A DNA stretch of 64,000 nucleotides from positions 274,491-338,490 of the forward strand of contig CAYQLY010000001.1 in assembly GCA_964418605.1 (NCBI GenBank). Direction: 5' to 3'. The notes under the pieces were generated by a model, which saw only the letters and a program-made list of their open reading frames with translations, searched no databases and was not told the origin of the DNA. The translations under genes were made by a program, and so were the position numbers. Numbering within the stretch: position 1 is the stretch's first letter; each line of letters opens with the position of its first letter. Positions 49,225 to 58,193 of this stretch are shown piece by piece. The stretch comes from CAYQLY01 sp964418605 (lineage in GTDB: Bacteria; Bacteroidota; Bacteroidia; Cytophagales; Cyclobacteriaceae).

Positions 49225-51869
49225 ATCGACGAATTTTAGGAATAGTTTTTTTTAGTATAAGTTATAATTTTGTTTTTTCGCAATTATCGTCTTTTAAAGG
49301 TCTTTCAACTCCTGTATCTATTGATTATAGATCACCCAAGGAGTATGAAATTGGGGGGATTACTGTAACAGGAGCTCAATTTTTAGATCCCAATGCACTT
49401 ATTTCAATTACGGGTTTAAAAGTTGGAGATAGAATAACTGTGCCTGGTGATGTTATAAGCGATGCTGTAAAAAAGCTTTGGAATCAAGGGATATTAAGTG
49501 ATGTGGAAATTTATGCTACCGGGATAGAGGGCGATAAGATTTTTTTAGAAATCTATTTGAAAGAAAGACCACGTCTTTCAAGCTTTTCATTTAATGGGAT
49601 TAGCAAATCAGATGCTGACAATATAAAAGAAAAAATTAATTTAGTTAGAGGTAAAGTGGTTACGGATGTTTTGATGCAGCATGCGCAACTTAGTGTAAAA
49701 AGATATTTTATTGATAAAGGATTTTTACAGGTACAAGTTAATGTGGTTCAAAAAACAGATAGTGCATTGAGTAATTATGCTCGTCTTTATATTGATGTAA
49801 AAAAAGGAAGTAAAATAAAAGTTCATCGAATTTATTTTGAAGGCAATCAATCGTTTACAGATAAGAAGTTAAAAGGCCGAATGAAAGAGGTCCATGAAAA
49901 AATTCGTTTTACGGTGCCTTATGATATAGCTGAACGTATAGGACGCCTGGATAAGTTTCGTCTTTCTTCTTTTTTATATGGGATCAATACGCTTTTTTCT
50001 CCCAAACATATAACAGAATACCTTGCTGAACATGTTCGTTTAAATATTTTTAGTAGCTCTAAGTTTAAAAAATCAGATTTTGAAACAGATAAACAGACTA
50101 TTCTTGATTTTTATAGATCAAATGGTTATCGGGATGTAGCCATAGTAGCTGATACCGTTTATACGCATGATAAAAAGTCTATTAATATCCGAATAACTAT
50201 TGATGAGGGAATGAAATATTATTTTCGGAATATTTATTGGAAAGGAAACTATGTGTATGATAGTACTATCTTGAGTCGTACATTAGGTATTAAAAAAGGC
50301 AATATATATAGTAAAGAAGAGTTGGAGAAAAAATTAACATTTAATCCTGAGGGCACAGATATTAGTTCGCTCTATATGGATGATGGCTATTTATTTTTTA
50401 ATATTCAACCAGTAGAGGTTAATGTAGATGGAGATTCGGTAGATGTAGAAATGCGGATAGAAGAAGGCGTTCAAGCGGACATTAATAAAGTTGTTGTTAC
50501 AGGTAATACGAAGACAAGTGATCGTGTTATTTTGCGCGAGATTCGTACCATTCCTGGTCAGAAGTTTAATCGCTCTTTATTAATACGAACACAGCGTGAG
50601 CTTTCGACATTAGGTTATTTTGATCCGGAGAAAATTTATCCTACCCCCATACCTAATCCGAAAACAGGTAAGGTCGATATTGAGTATAATCTTACAGAGA
50701 AACCCAATGACCAAATTGAATTATCGGCTGGTTGGTCTGGTGCTGGGTTAGGCTTTTTTGGAACTGTTGGATTGGTGTTTAATAATTTTTCAATACGAAA
50801 GATTCCTCATTTTAGCGAATGGAACCCAGTGCCTGGTGGAGATGGCCAACGATTAGCTTTACGTGTTCAGGCAAATGGCCCTAATTATCAAACGTATTCA
50901 TTTAGTTTTACAGAGCCTTGGTTAGGTGGTAAAAAACCACATGCTTTTTCTTTAGGATTGACACATACCATCCTTCGCCAGCTTAATCCTGATGCCGTTA
51001 GTTTATCTATTTTTAGAATTACGGAGGTCTCGATGAGTCTAGGAAGAAGACTAAAAGTTCCGGATGACTTTTTTATTCTCAGTAATGCATTATCCTTTAA
51101 ACAATATCAAGTTATCAATGATCAGGGTAAGCGATTTGGATTTGATAATGGCGTAGCTCATAATATTAATTTTAATACTACATTTTCAAGGAATAGTATT
51201 GATAATCCACTCTATCCACGCCATGGATCCAATCTTTCACTTGCTGTATCTTTAACTCCTCCGTATTCTATATTGGGTATAGATGTTAAAAATAAATTTA
51301 TTGAGTATTATAAAACAATGTTAGACATTTCTTTCTTTACTAACTTGTTTGGTAATATGGTCCTCAATACACGTGCTCATGCAGGATTTTTGGGAAGATA
51401 TAATCCTAATCTACCTATCAGCTCATTTGAGCGATTTGATGTAGGTGGGGATGGTCTTGTGGCAAACAATTTTTTATTGGGTACAGATGTAATTGGATTA
51501 CGTGGCTATGATAATCTTTCTCTAAATCCTATTAATCCTAATTATCTTACCAACCCATTGGCTCCAAGTATTCGACAGTCTGGTACAGCTTATACTAAGT
51601 TTGTGTTTGAGTTGAGGCATCCAATTACATTAAATCCAAGTGCTACTATTTATGCATTGGCCTTTATGGAGGGTGCTAATAACTGGGCCAGTCCTAGAGA
51701 ATATAATCCATTTAAATTATATCGTTCAGTAGGAGTCGGTGTTCGGTTATTTTTGCCGGCATTGGGTTTATTGGGTATTGATTATGGTTATGGTCTTGAT
51801 CCTGTTCCGGGATTGCCGGGTGCCAACCGAAGAGGAATTATGTTTATTATTGGTCAACAATTGCGGTAA
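49221..51869 (+). CDS. bamA: Outer membrane protein assembly factor BamA
   Basis: 882 aa Omp85 family. Signal peptide, five POTRA-like domains over about residues 40-480 (for example ITVTGAQFLDPNALISITGLKVGDRI; later VVVTGNTKTSDRVILREIRTIPGQKF), and the C-terminal 16-strand barrel with the family pattern at FSFTEPWLGGKKPHAFSLGL, the lid segment around VGGDGL and GLRGYDN, and the ending VPGLPGANRRGIMFIIGQQL. Central catalytic component of OM protein insertion. In an operon with uppS (4 nt overlap) and skp (5 bp). Confidence 0.95.
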   Translation: MNRRILGIVFFSISYNFVFSQLSSFKGLSTPVSIDYRSPKEYEIGGITVTGAQFLDPNALISITGLKVGDRITVPGDVISDAVKKLWNQGILSDVEIYATGIEGDKIFLEIYLKERPRLSSFSFNGISKSDADNIKEKINLVRGKVVTDVLMQHAQLSVKRYFIDKGFLQVQVNVVQKTDSALSNYARLYIDVKKGSKIKVHRIYFEGNQSFTDKKLKGRMKEVHEKIRFTVPYDIAERIGRLDKFRLSSFLYGINTLFSPKHITEYLAEHVRLNIFSSSKFKKSDFETDKQTILDFYRSNGYRDVAIVADTVYTHDKKSINIRITIDEGMKYYFRNIYWKGNYVYDSTILSRTLGIKKGNIYSKEELEKKLTFNPEGTDISSLYMDDGYLFFNIQPVEVNVDGDSVDVEMRIEEGVQADINKVVVTGNTKTSDRVILREIRTIPGQKFNRSLLIRTQRELSTLGYFDPEKIYPTPIPNPKTGKVDIEYNLTEKPNDQIELSAGWSGAGLGFFGTVGLVFNNFSIRKIPHFSEWNPVPGGDGQRLALRVQANGPNYQTYSFSFTEPWLGGKKPHAFSLGLTHTILRQLNPDAVSLSIFRITEVSMSLGRRLKVPDDFFILSNALSFKQYQVINDQGKRFGFDNGVAHNINFNTTFSRNSIDNPLYPRHGSNLSLAVSLTPPYSILGIDVKNKFIEYYKTMLDISFFTNLFGNMVLNTRAHAGFLGRYNPNLPISSFERFDVGGDGLVANNFLLGTDVIGLRGYDNLSLNPINPNYLTNPLAPSIRQSGTAYTKFVFELRHPITLNPSATIYALAFMEGANNWASPREYNPFKLYRSVGVGVRLFLPALGLLGIDYGYGLDPVPGLPGANRRGIMFIIGQQLR

Positions 51870-51874
51870 TAGGT

Positions 51875-52444
51875 ATGTATAAAAAAGGAAGTATAATAGT
51901 AGCTTTTTTAGGAATAGTTATGATGGCCCATTCAAAACTTTTGGCTCAAAAGATAGGCTATATCGATTCTGGAGCTATCTTGGAGCGTATGCCGGAGTAT
52001 AAAAATACCAAAGGTGCATTGGATAAGTTAGCTCAAGAATGGCAAAAAGAAGTGGATAAGCTTCAGGCTGATGTAGATGAGGCGTATAGAAACTATAAGA
52101 CGGAAGAGCTTCTTTTGACTGAACGTATGAAAGCAGAAAAGTTGAAAGATGTTGAGAAAAAGAAACAATTGGCTCATGATACACAGAAAAAGTATTTTGG
52201 ATATGAAGGACTACTTTTTTTAAAGCGACAGGAATTGATTAAGCCTATCCAAGATAAAGTTTTTGAAGCGGTGGAAAAAGTATGCAAAAGCAAGCGATTG
52301 GATATCATGTTTGATAAAAATGCAGATATCGTGATGATTTATACCAATCCAGTTCATGATTATACGGATTATGTGCTGGAAGAGCTTGGGCTGACAGTAG
52401 AAAATAATGATTTAAATAATACAATTAAAAAAAATAATAAGTAA
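51875..52444 (+). CDS. skp: OmpH/Skp-family periplasmic chaperone 1
   Basis: 189 aa, signal peptide (residues ~5-24) followed by the family opening KIGYIDSGAILERMPEYKNT and a long Lys/Glu/Gln-rich coiled coil (WQKEVDKLQADVDEAYRNY), then a globular return DIMFDKNADIVMIYTNP. Delivers unfolded outer-membrane proteins to BamA. A second, similar gene follows with its own promoter box. Confidence 0.9.
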   Translation: MYKKGSIIVAFLGIVMMAHSKLLAQKIGYIDSGAILERMPEYKNTKGALDKLAQEWQKEVDKLQADVDEAYRNYKTEELLLTERMKAEKLKDVEKKKQLAHDTQKKYFGYEGLLFLKRQELIKPIQDKVFEAVEKVCKSKRLDIMFDKNADIVMIYTNPVHDYTDYVLEELGLTVENNDLNNTIKKNNK

Positions 52445-52449
52445 ATTTG
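52442..52449 (+). promoter_or_regulatory. Candidate -7 box for second skp-like gene
   Basis: TAAATTTG (then C), overlapping the stop codon of the first skp gene and ending 20 bp before the ATG of the second. No -33 element is clear, partly because it would lie in coding DNA. Confidence 0.4.
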
Positions 52450-52469
52450 CACTTAAAATATACGACCAT

Positions 52470-53051
52470 ATGAAAGGGAAACAATTTATTGGCATTATAG
52501 GTATCGTCTTAGCAACTCAATGTACAGTATTTGCTCAATCGCATTTAAAAATTGGATATACCAACGTAGACTACGTGCTTTCTCAAATGCCGGAAGCAAA
52601 ACAAATTGAATCAGAATTGAAAAGCTTTAATACACAACTAGAGAATCAGTTGAAAGCGAAAGTTCAGGATGCGCAACGTAAGTATGAAGAACTGCAAAAG
52701 TCAGGCTCTACAATGAATGAAATCGTACGAAATGATAAAATTAAAGAGCTTGAAAATCTTCAGGCATCTATTCAGGAGTTTGAGCGTAGTGCAGCAGCTT
52801 CATCTGAGCAAAAGAAGGCTTCTTTATTGCAACCTGCTCTAGATAAAATTCAAAAAGCAATTGATGCCGTAGCTAAGGAAGATGCATTTAATTTTGTATT
52901 TAGCACTAATACAGCTGATGGCTCTCCGATACTATTATATGCTGGTGAAAATGAAAATATTTCATCAAAAGTATTAAAGAAACTAGGCATTACACCAACT
53001 GCTCCTAATACATCTACTGCGCCTAAAACAACGACACCTAAAACTAAATAA
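52470..53051 (+). CDS. OmpH/Skp-family periplasmic chaperone 2
   Basis: 193 aa. Signal peptide, then LKIGYTNVDYVLSQMPEAKQIESEL, the coiled coil (YEELQKSGSTMNEIVRNDKIKEL) and the globular end FNFVFSTNTADGSPILLYAG. It is a paralogue of the preceding gene. The C-terminus carries a short Thr/Pro/Lys-rich tail (TAPNTSTAPKTTTPKTK) which the first paralogue lacks. Tandem skp genes after bamA are typical in the phylum. Confidence 0.9.
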   Translation: MKGKQFIGIIGIVLATQCTVFAQSHLKIGYTNVDYVLSQMPEAKQIESELKSFNTQLENQLKAKVQDAQRKYEELQKSGSTMNEIVRNDKIKELENLQASIQEFERSAAASSEQKKASLLQPALDKIQKAIDAVAKEDAFNFVFSTNTADGSPILLYAGENENISSKVLKKLGITPTAPNTSTAPKTTTPKTK

Positions 53052-53083
53052 GTTTTTTAAATAAAAATAAACATATAAATTAT

Positions 53084-53236
53084 ATGGCAGTCACAAAATT
53101 GAAAAGGAAGAATAGAAAAAATATATCTCGCGCTAAGGCAGAAGTGAAATTAATTAAACATCTTAATGCAAAGCCTCCTGTTAAAAAGGTTGATATTGAA
53201 GAGATTAAAAAAGGCTTTGCAAAAAAGAAAAGCTAA
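53084..53236 (+). CDS. Small basic protein, conserved-looking, unknown function
   Basis: 50 aa, very basic: MAVTKLKRKNRKNISRAKAE then VKLIKHLNAKPPVKKVDIEEI and a KKGFAKKKS end. It has the look of a ribosome- or nucleic-acid-associated protein. I recall similar small proteins of this phylum (KLKRKxRKN... IKxLxxxPVIKxVDIExIKxxF) but no function. The ATG is 32 bp after the second skp stop and the next gene begins 27 bp after its stop. Confidence 0.65.
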   Translation: MAVTKLKRKNRKNISRAKAEVKLIKHLNAKPPVKKVDIEEIKKGFAKKKS

Positions 53237-53263
53237 CTTCAATATAAAGGGTTATAGATAAAA

Positions 53264-53854
53264 ATGGATAATAAAATTAGTGCAAAAAGAGAGTATATGA
53301 TCTATACTCTCTTTTTTATTTTTGTTGTTGTTTTTTTTAGTTATACCGTAATCAAGAGACGAGAAAAGATACATGTTCTTTCTCAGGAAGATTATTTTTA
53401 TCAATCGGGTAATGTCCCTAAAAAACAGTCTGAACAGTTAATTGACTTCTTATACAAGGTTGATTATTTTAAAAAAGACTCCATAGCGCGGTTGGTTGCA
53501 TTTCAACAGGATGGAGGTTATGGTTTTATAAAAAGTGAGTATACAAAATTTGTTATCCAACTTATGGTTTCAGATTCTTTATTCACAGACAGTACGGCCT
53601 TGAGTGAATTTGAAGATTGGGTCCATGTTCTTTATCATAAAAACATATTTAATTCCTATAATATGATAGAGCTACACCTTTGTAATTCAACGTGGACAAC
53701 TCATAAAATTATAGAAGTATCACTTGCTGGTGATAAGGAGTGTATTCCGAAAGGGAAAAACTATCCTCAGTCATTGATTGGTTTACTTTTTAAGATGTAT
53801 GTATTATATCCAGAAGAAAAAGATACTGGTAAATATCCATCTATACACATTTAG
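53264..53854 (+). CDS. Single-pass membrane protein, unknown function
   Basis: 196 aa. One N-terminal helix (MIYTLFFIFVVVFFSYTVI, residues ~12-30) and an exposed domain rich in Phe/Tyr/Asp with no recognised motif; two Cys (CNSTW and ECIPKG) could form a disulphide if the domain is periplasmic. Downstream of the small basic protein on the same strand and convergent with the methyltransferase. I do not recognise a family. Confidence 0.65.
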   Translation: MDNKISAKREYMIYTLFFIFVVVFFSYTVIKRREKIHVLSQEDYFYQSGNVPKKQSEQLIDFLYKVDYFKKDSIARLVAFQQDGGYGFIKSEYTKFVIQLMVSDSLFTDSTALSEFEDWVHVLYHKNIFNSYNMIELHLCNSTWTTHKIIEVSLAGDKECIPKGKNYPQSLIGLLFKMYVLYPEEKDTGKYPSIHI

Positions 53855-53871
53855 ATGTGACTGTTGATTTT

Positions 53872-54753
53872 TTATTTTCTAAATCGATAAAAAATACCCA
53901 GTGGTAGTTTTTTACGATGACTGTCTTCGATATATAGCTCGCCAGATTCTTTTTGTGGTGTTTTATCGAAACAATCCCGCATAAGATTTTCGATAATGAG
54001 TGTAGAAAATCCTAATGAGTAAATATTAAGAATAAGGAAATGATGTGTAGGGTCAAGAAGCTGCTGGCATGTTTTTAAAAGCTCCCTAATGTTATCCTCT
54101 AAAATCCATTTTTCTCCATTTGGACCTCTGCCATATGCAGGAGGATCAAGAATAATGCCATGGTAGGTATTCCCTCGCTTGGCTTCTCTTTTTACAAACT
54201 TCATGGCATCTTCTACAATCCAACGAATGCCATTTAATTTATTTAACTCCATATTCTCTCTAGCCCAGGTAATCACTTGCTTTATGGAATCTACATGCGT
54301 TACCTGTGCACCAGCTGCTAACGCAGCAATGGAAGCAGCTCCAGTATAGGCAAATAAATTTAGAAAACGGGGTTGAGGAGTAGATAGCCGATTAATGGAA
54401 TCATAAATATAATCCCAGTTAGCTGCTTGCTCAGGAAATATACCAACATGTTTGAATGATGAAAGGCCTAATTTGAAATGCAAATGTAGTTTAGTGTAAT
54501 GATAGGGTATAGTCCAAGGTGAAGGTAGTGGTTTTGCTGTCTTCCATAAACCCTTATCTGGGTTGACTAAATCTCGCTCAAAACGGGCATAGGTCATTTT
54601 TTTCCATTCACCATCACTCAATGATTTATCCCAAATAGCTTGTGGCTCAGGTCGTGATAAAATAACATCTCCAAACTTTTCTAGTTTTTCAAAATGACCT
54701 GTGTCGATGAGTTGATACGATTTCCAGTTGGTGGGAGTGAGAAGCTGAATCAA
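53872..54753 (-). CDS. SAM-dependent methyltransferase (RlmI/YccW-like)
   Basis: 293 aa. The SAM-binding motif I is FLNLFAYTGAASIAALAAGA (residues ~131-150), followed by VTHVDSIKQVITWARENMELN and the catalytic/substrate motif GIILDPPAYGRGPNG (~203-217). This is the class of 23S rRNA cytosine-C5 methyltransferases (RlmI, RlmK), but with a divergent N-terminal domain. The exact target is not determined. It lies 34 bp downstream of aroA on the same strand. Confidence 0.88.
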   Translation of the reverse strand: MIQLLTPTNWKSYQLIDTGHFEKLEKFGDVILSRPEPQAIWDKSLSDGEWKKMTYARFERDLVNPDKGLWKTAKPLPSPWTIPYHYTKLHLHFKLGLSSFKHVGIFPEQAANWDYIYDSINRLSTPQPRFLNLFAYTGAASIAALAAGAQVTHVDSIKQVITWARENMELNKLNGIRWIVEDAMKFVKREAKRGNTYHGIILDPPAYGRGPNGEKWILEDNIRELLKTCQQLLDPTHHFLILNIYSLGFSTLIIENLMRDCFDKTPQKESGELYIEDSHRKKLPLGIFYRFRK

Positions 54754-54787
54754 GGGACAGTTTTTTATATACTCAAATATACAGTAA

Positions 54788-56032
54788 TTATTTTTTTTGA
54801 GTGCTACGTATTTTAAACCCTGCCTTCTTTAAATCTTTCCAGAAATGTGGGTATGATTTAGTTACAACAGATGGATTTTTGATTCGAATACTTCCGAGTA
54901 GAGCAAGTGGTGCTAATGCCATGGCAATGCGGTGGTCTTGATGTGAATCAAAAGTGATGCTTTTTTTTAGTTTTAGTTTTCCGCGCGTTATCCATTTGTT
55001 TTTTGATGGTATAAATTTGATTCCTATTTTTTTTAATTCGTTTTGAAGAGCATGCAGTCGATCACTTTCCTTGATATGTAAGCTGTCAAGCCCCGTGCCA
55101 TGAAAAGGAATTTCTAATGCCGCACAAGCTACGATAAGTGTAGGTGCCAGATCAGGGCAATCAGAAAAGTTGAATGTAAAAAAAGATGGCTTGGTAGCGA
55201 TCTTCTTTTTTAGTCGTATGCCATTTTTTGAGGATGAAGAAGTTATACCCCATTTCTGAGTTAGCACAGTAACTACCTCATCAGCTTGATGAGAAGATTG
55301 ATGCAGTGCATTTAAATCAATAGTTGCTTTTTTGGAAAGTGCAGCTATACTGTACCAATAGCCAGCAGACGACCAATCAGCTGGGATGGTATAAGTTTTT
55401 TTTTGATAGGTGCTTTTTGGAATATATATTTTGTTTTTTTTGTAATAAACATGTACTCCAAAATATGCCATTAATGCAGTAGTCATTTTAATGTAAGGTG
55501 TAGCACTTTTTTTACCTGTTATGGTAATTTTTAAACCTTTCGGTAGATAAGGAGCGATCATTAAAAGAGAAGATATGTATTGGCTACTTATAGCTCCTGT
55601 GATAGATAAGACGTTTTTTTTAGTGGGTATAAAGTTTTTGATTTCAATAGGAGGGAATCCTTCTCTTCTAATATAATTAATATCAGCGCCTAATTTTTTT
55701 AATGCGTCTACTAATGGTTTAATAGGGCGTTGGTGCATACGCGGTGTTCCATATAGTATTTTTTTCTGATGAGTAACTGTAAAATAGGATGTTAAAAAAC
55801 GCATGACCGTTCCTGCATCCTGAACGTTTAATTTTTTTTGATTGGAATGAATGATTTTTTTTAAAATAAGAGTGTCTTTAGCTTGTGATAGGTTTTTGAG
55901 GGTGCTATTTTTCTTACTTAAGGCTTTGATGATCAAAGCTCGGTTACTTTCGCTTTTAGAGGCGGGAAGGTGGATATTTGTTCGAATAATTCCTGTAGGA
56001 TGGCTAATTTCTATGATTTTTGCTTTTTTCAA
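54788..56032 (-). CDS. aroA: 3-phosphoshikimate 1-carboxyvinyltransferase (EPSP synthase)
   Basis: Sixth step of the shikimate pathway (S3P + PEP to EPSP). 414 aa. Shikimate-phosphate site LPASKSESNRALIIKAL (residues ~22-38), DAGTVMRFLTSYF, GTPRMHQRPIKPLVDAL, the ISSQYISSLLM segment and HIKESDRLHALQNELKKIG near residue 320 with DHRIAMALAPLAL at the end. Strongly lysine-rich for the family, consistent with the AT-rich base composition. A single gene outside an aro cluster. Confidence 0.95.
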   Translation of the reverse strand: MKKAKIIEISHPTGIIRTNIHLPASKSESNRALIIKALSKKNSTLKNLSQAKDTLILKKIIHSNQKKLNVQDAGTVMRFLTSYFTVTHQKKILYGTPRMHQRPIKPLVDALKKLGADINYIRREGFPPIEIKNFIPTKKNVLSITGAISSQYISSLLMIAPYLPKGLKITITGKKSATPYIKMTTALMAYFGVHVYYKKNKIYIPKSTYQKKTYTIPADWSSAGYWYSIAALSKKATIDLNALHQSSHQADEVVTVLTQKWGITSSSSKNGIRLKKKIATKPSFFTFNFSDCPDLAPTLIVACAALEIPFHGTGLDSLHIKESDRLHALQNELKKIGIKFIPSKNKWITRGKLKLKKSITFDSHQDHRIAMALAPLALLGSIRIKNPSVVTKSYPHFWKDLKKAGFKIRSTQKK

Positions 56033-56090
56033 TGGAAAATAAGGTTATACTATTCTTGCCAATAAATTAGATTTTATCTGCTACTTCCGT

Positions 56091-56098
56091 TAAATTTG
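56091..56098 (+). promoter_or_regulatory. Candidate -7 box for YtxH-gap
   Basis: TAAATTTG, 26 bp before the YtxH ATG. The nearest TTG upstream (56056-56058) is 32 bp away, too far for a normal -33. Confidence 0.4.
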
Positions 56099-56124
56099 CC
56101 TGAAAATTAAAAAAAATACTTGTT

Positions 56125-56304
56125 ATGAGTGGTTCTCGAAAAACATTTTTTGCTTTCCTCGCTGGAGCAATAGCTGGTGCAGTAGCTGGAATATTGTTAG
56201 CGCCGGATAGTGGTAAAAATACACGTAAAAAGTTGGCTGATAAGGCAAAAGATATCAAAGATAAGTTGGAAGATCAACTTGGTAAGTTTGGAAATAATGG
56301 ATAA
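56125..56304 (+). CDS. YtxH-domain membrane protein
   Basis: 59 aa. An N-terminal glycine/alanine-rich helix FFAFLAGAIAGAVAGILLAP followed by DSGKNTRKKLADKAKDIKDK, the YtxH hallmark (GxLxAPxxGxxxRxxL). In other bacteria YtxH proteins respond to stress; the role here is unknown. It ends 23 bp before gap and may share its transcript. Found by reading short frames. Confidence 0.85.
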   Translation: MSGSRKTFFAFLAGAIAGAVAGILLAPDSGKNTRKKLADKAKDIKDKLEDQLGKFGNNG

Positions 56305-56327
56305 ACTATAAAATTAATTTAATAACT

Positions 56328-57326
56328 ATGTCAAAAATTAAAGTTGCCATCAATGGATTTGGCCGAATAGGTCGTTTAAGCTTTCGTGCATTGCTTACTA
56401 AAACCAATGTAGAGGTTGTAGCTATTAATGATTTAACAGATACGGCTACATTGGCCCATTTGCTTAAGTATGATTCTGTCCATGGAAAATTTAAAGGAAC
56501 TGTATCGCATGATGCGAATCACATTGTAGTTAATGGCAATTCCATTCAAGTCATTGCTGAAAGAGACCCTAAGAATTTACCTTGGGGAAAGTTAGGAATT
56601 GATGTCGTATTAGAATCTACCGGTCGGTTTGTAGATGAAGCTGGTGCTGGTGGGCATATTCAAGCTGGTGCTAAAAAGGTGATTATCTCAGCCCCTGCAA
56701 AAGGTACTATTCCTACAGTAGTATTAGGTGTTAATGAGTCTATTTTAACTGGAAGTGAGAAAATAATTTCGAATGCATCGTGTACGACAAATTGTTTAGC
56801 ACCAATGGCTAAAATATTAGATGATCATTTTGGAATTGAGAAAGGATATATCAGTACCATTCATGCTTATACAGCAGATCAGAATTTGCAGGATGCTCCT
56901 CATAGTGACTTAAGAAGAGCACGAGCAGCTGCGTATTCCATTGTGCCTACATCTACAGGTGCAGCAAAAGCAGTAGGCTTAGTTCTTCCACATTTGAAAG
57001 GAAAGCTGGATGGGATTGCTATGCGTGTGCCTATACCTGATGGATCACTGACTGATTTAACTTGTATTGTAAAAAAAGAAACTACGGCAGAGCAAATTAA
57101 TGCAGTAATGAAGAAAGCGGCTGAAACATCGCTAAAGGGAATTTTAGAATATACAGCTGATCCGATTGTCTCTATTGATATTGTAGGAAATACACATTCT
57201 TGTATATTCGATTCAGAGTTGACCAGTGTGAATGGAACATTGGTTAAAGTAGTAGGTTGGTATGATAATGAGTGTGGGTACTCTAATCGTGTAGCAGATT
57301 TGATTGAAAAAGTAGGTAAAAAATAA
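56328..57326 (+). CDS. gapA: Glyceraldehyde-3-phosphate dehydrogenase
   Basis: Glycolytic/gluconeogenic enzyme, 332 aa. N-terminal NAD fold INGFGRIGRLSFRALL (residues ~7-22), catalytic Cys in ISNASCTTNCLAPMAKIL (~149-166), phosphate-binding TADQNLQDAPHSDLRRAR and STGAAKAVGLVLP, and the C-terminal WYDNECGYSNRVADLIEKV. The cofactor is likely NAD (Asp in AINDL). Followed 13 bp later by a small lipoprotein gene and then a strong terminator. Confidence 0.97.
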   Translation: MSKIKVAINGFGRIGRLSFRALLTKTNVEVVAINDLTDTATLAHLLKYDSVHGKFKGTVSHDANHIVVNGNSIQVIAERDPKNLPWGKLGIDVVLESTGRFVDEAGAGGHIQAGAKKVIISAPAKGTIPTVVLGVNESILTGSEKIISNASCTTNCLAPMAKILDDHFGIEKGYISTIHAYTADQNLQDAPHSDLRRARAAAYSIVPTSTGAAKAVGLVLPHLKGKLDGIAMRVPIPDGSLTDLTCIVKKETTAEQINAVMKKAAETSLKGILEYTADPIVSIDIVGNTHSCIFDSELTSVNGTLVKVVGWYDNECGYSNRVADLIEKVGKK

Positions 57327-57339
57327 AAAATGCAACTAT

Positions 57340-57567
57340 ATGATGAGATATCCTTTTTTTAAAGTAAGTATACTTTTTTCTTCTGTTTTTATATTGGCAT
57401 GTAGCGAGTATAATAATACAAAGTATAGCGATAAAAATGCTGGTGATAAACAAATTTATGGAGATATTGATGGTCCTCCTAAACAGTTAGGTACAACGTA
57501 TCCGGCTGATACAACCTCTACAACGAGAGTTAATGCTATTCGGGAAAAATTCTTTCCCAAAAAATAG
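57340..57567 (+). CDS. Small lipoprotein, unknown function
   Basis: 75 aa. Signal peptide with lipobox FILAC (Cys ~21), then a hydrophilic, Asp/Gly/Thr-rich tail of 54 residues (SEYNNTKYSDKNAGDKQIYG onward) with no fold recognised. It follows gap directly and ends before the terminator at 57586, so it is likely co-transcribed. Two adjacent ATGs (57340, 57343) are both possible starts. Confidence 0.75.
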   Translation: MMRYPFFKVSILFSSVFILACSEYNNTKYSDKNAGDKQIYGDIDGPPKQLGTTYPADTTSTTRVNAIREKFFPKK

Positions 57568-57585
57568 ATTTCTGCTAAAATAAAA

Positions 57586-57631
57586 AAATAAGAATGTACT
57601 AAGAATGGTTTTTCTTAGTACATTCTTATTT
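57586..57631 (+). terminator. Terminator after gap operon
   Basis: Perfect 20 bp inverted repeat: left arm 57586-57605 (AAATAAGAATGTACTAAGAA), 6 nt loop, right arm 57612-57631. It is a very long perfect stem, nearly all A/T, starting 18 bp after the lipoprotein stop. Confidence 0.8.
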
Positions 57632-57669
57632 GTATTAAATAACTATCAATAAAAAATGAAATAAGTCTT

Positions 57670-58191
57670 GTGAAAAATAAAATTATAATTGGTTTCCTTG
57701 TTATTGCGAGTTGTACTATGTATAAAAAAAAAGTGCAATTCGATTCGCTTTCCGGTATGTGGAAGCTAGATCGGTTTCAAGTTTGGAATGCAGAAGTGCA
57801 TAAATGGGAAGATGATCAAGTGCGTATGGGCTATGGGGGGTATATTTTATATGATGATGAAGGATATATGGCTCTTCACCTTACGTCTAATAAGTATAAT
57901 GCAATGTCTATGCTTGCGATGAAAAAGCTAGATAGTTTAAGTGTTGAAGAATTAAAGAAGTTAGCTCAATTTAATTCAAGCATGTATTTTTATTTTGCTA
58001 GCTATGAATTAACTAATAATAAGAAAACAGTTGAACACCATAAATTTGTATCTACCATACCTACCGAAGTCGGAACGATAGCTAAAAGAGATATTGAATT
58101 CAAAGGAGATACACTAATTCTAACTCCTCATGAAAAATTAAATAATCGTCAATTAAGAGTAAGGTGGCTTAAATATAATGAAAAGCGTTAG
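57670..58191 (+). CDS. Lipocalin-like domain protein
   Basis: 173 aa from a GTG at 57670. N-terminal hydrophobic segment IIIGFLVIASC (lipoprotein-type Cys at ~15) followed by SGMWKLDRFQVWNAEVHKWED and the pattern GYGGYILYDDEGYMALHLTS, as in small lipocalin_5-type proteins of Bacteroidota (Gx..W.L ... GyiiYt.dGym). Function unknown. It has no operon partner; its stop faces the convergent helicase gene. Confidence 0.7.
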   Translation: MKNKIIIGFLVIASCTMYKKKVQFDSLSGMWKLDRFQVWNAEVHKWEDDQVRMGYGGYILYDDEGYMALHLTSNKYNAMSMLAMKKLDSLSVEELKKLAQFNSSMYFYFASYELTNNKKTVEHHKFVSTIPTEVGTIAKRDIEFKGDTLILTPHEKLNNRQLRVRWLKYNEKR

Positions 58192-58193
58192 GC

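Noticed and set aside
57586..57631. 20 bp perfect inverted repeat as the end of a transposon
   Set aside because: A single hairpin with no flanking target duplication, placed right after an operon; a terminator is the simpler reading.
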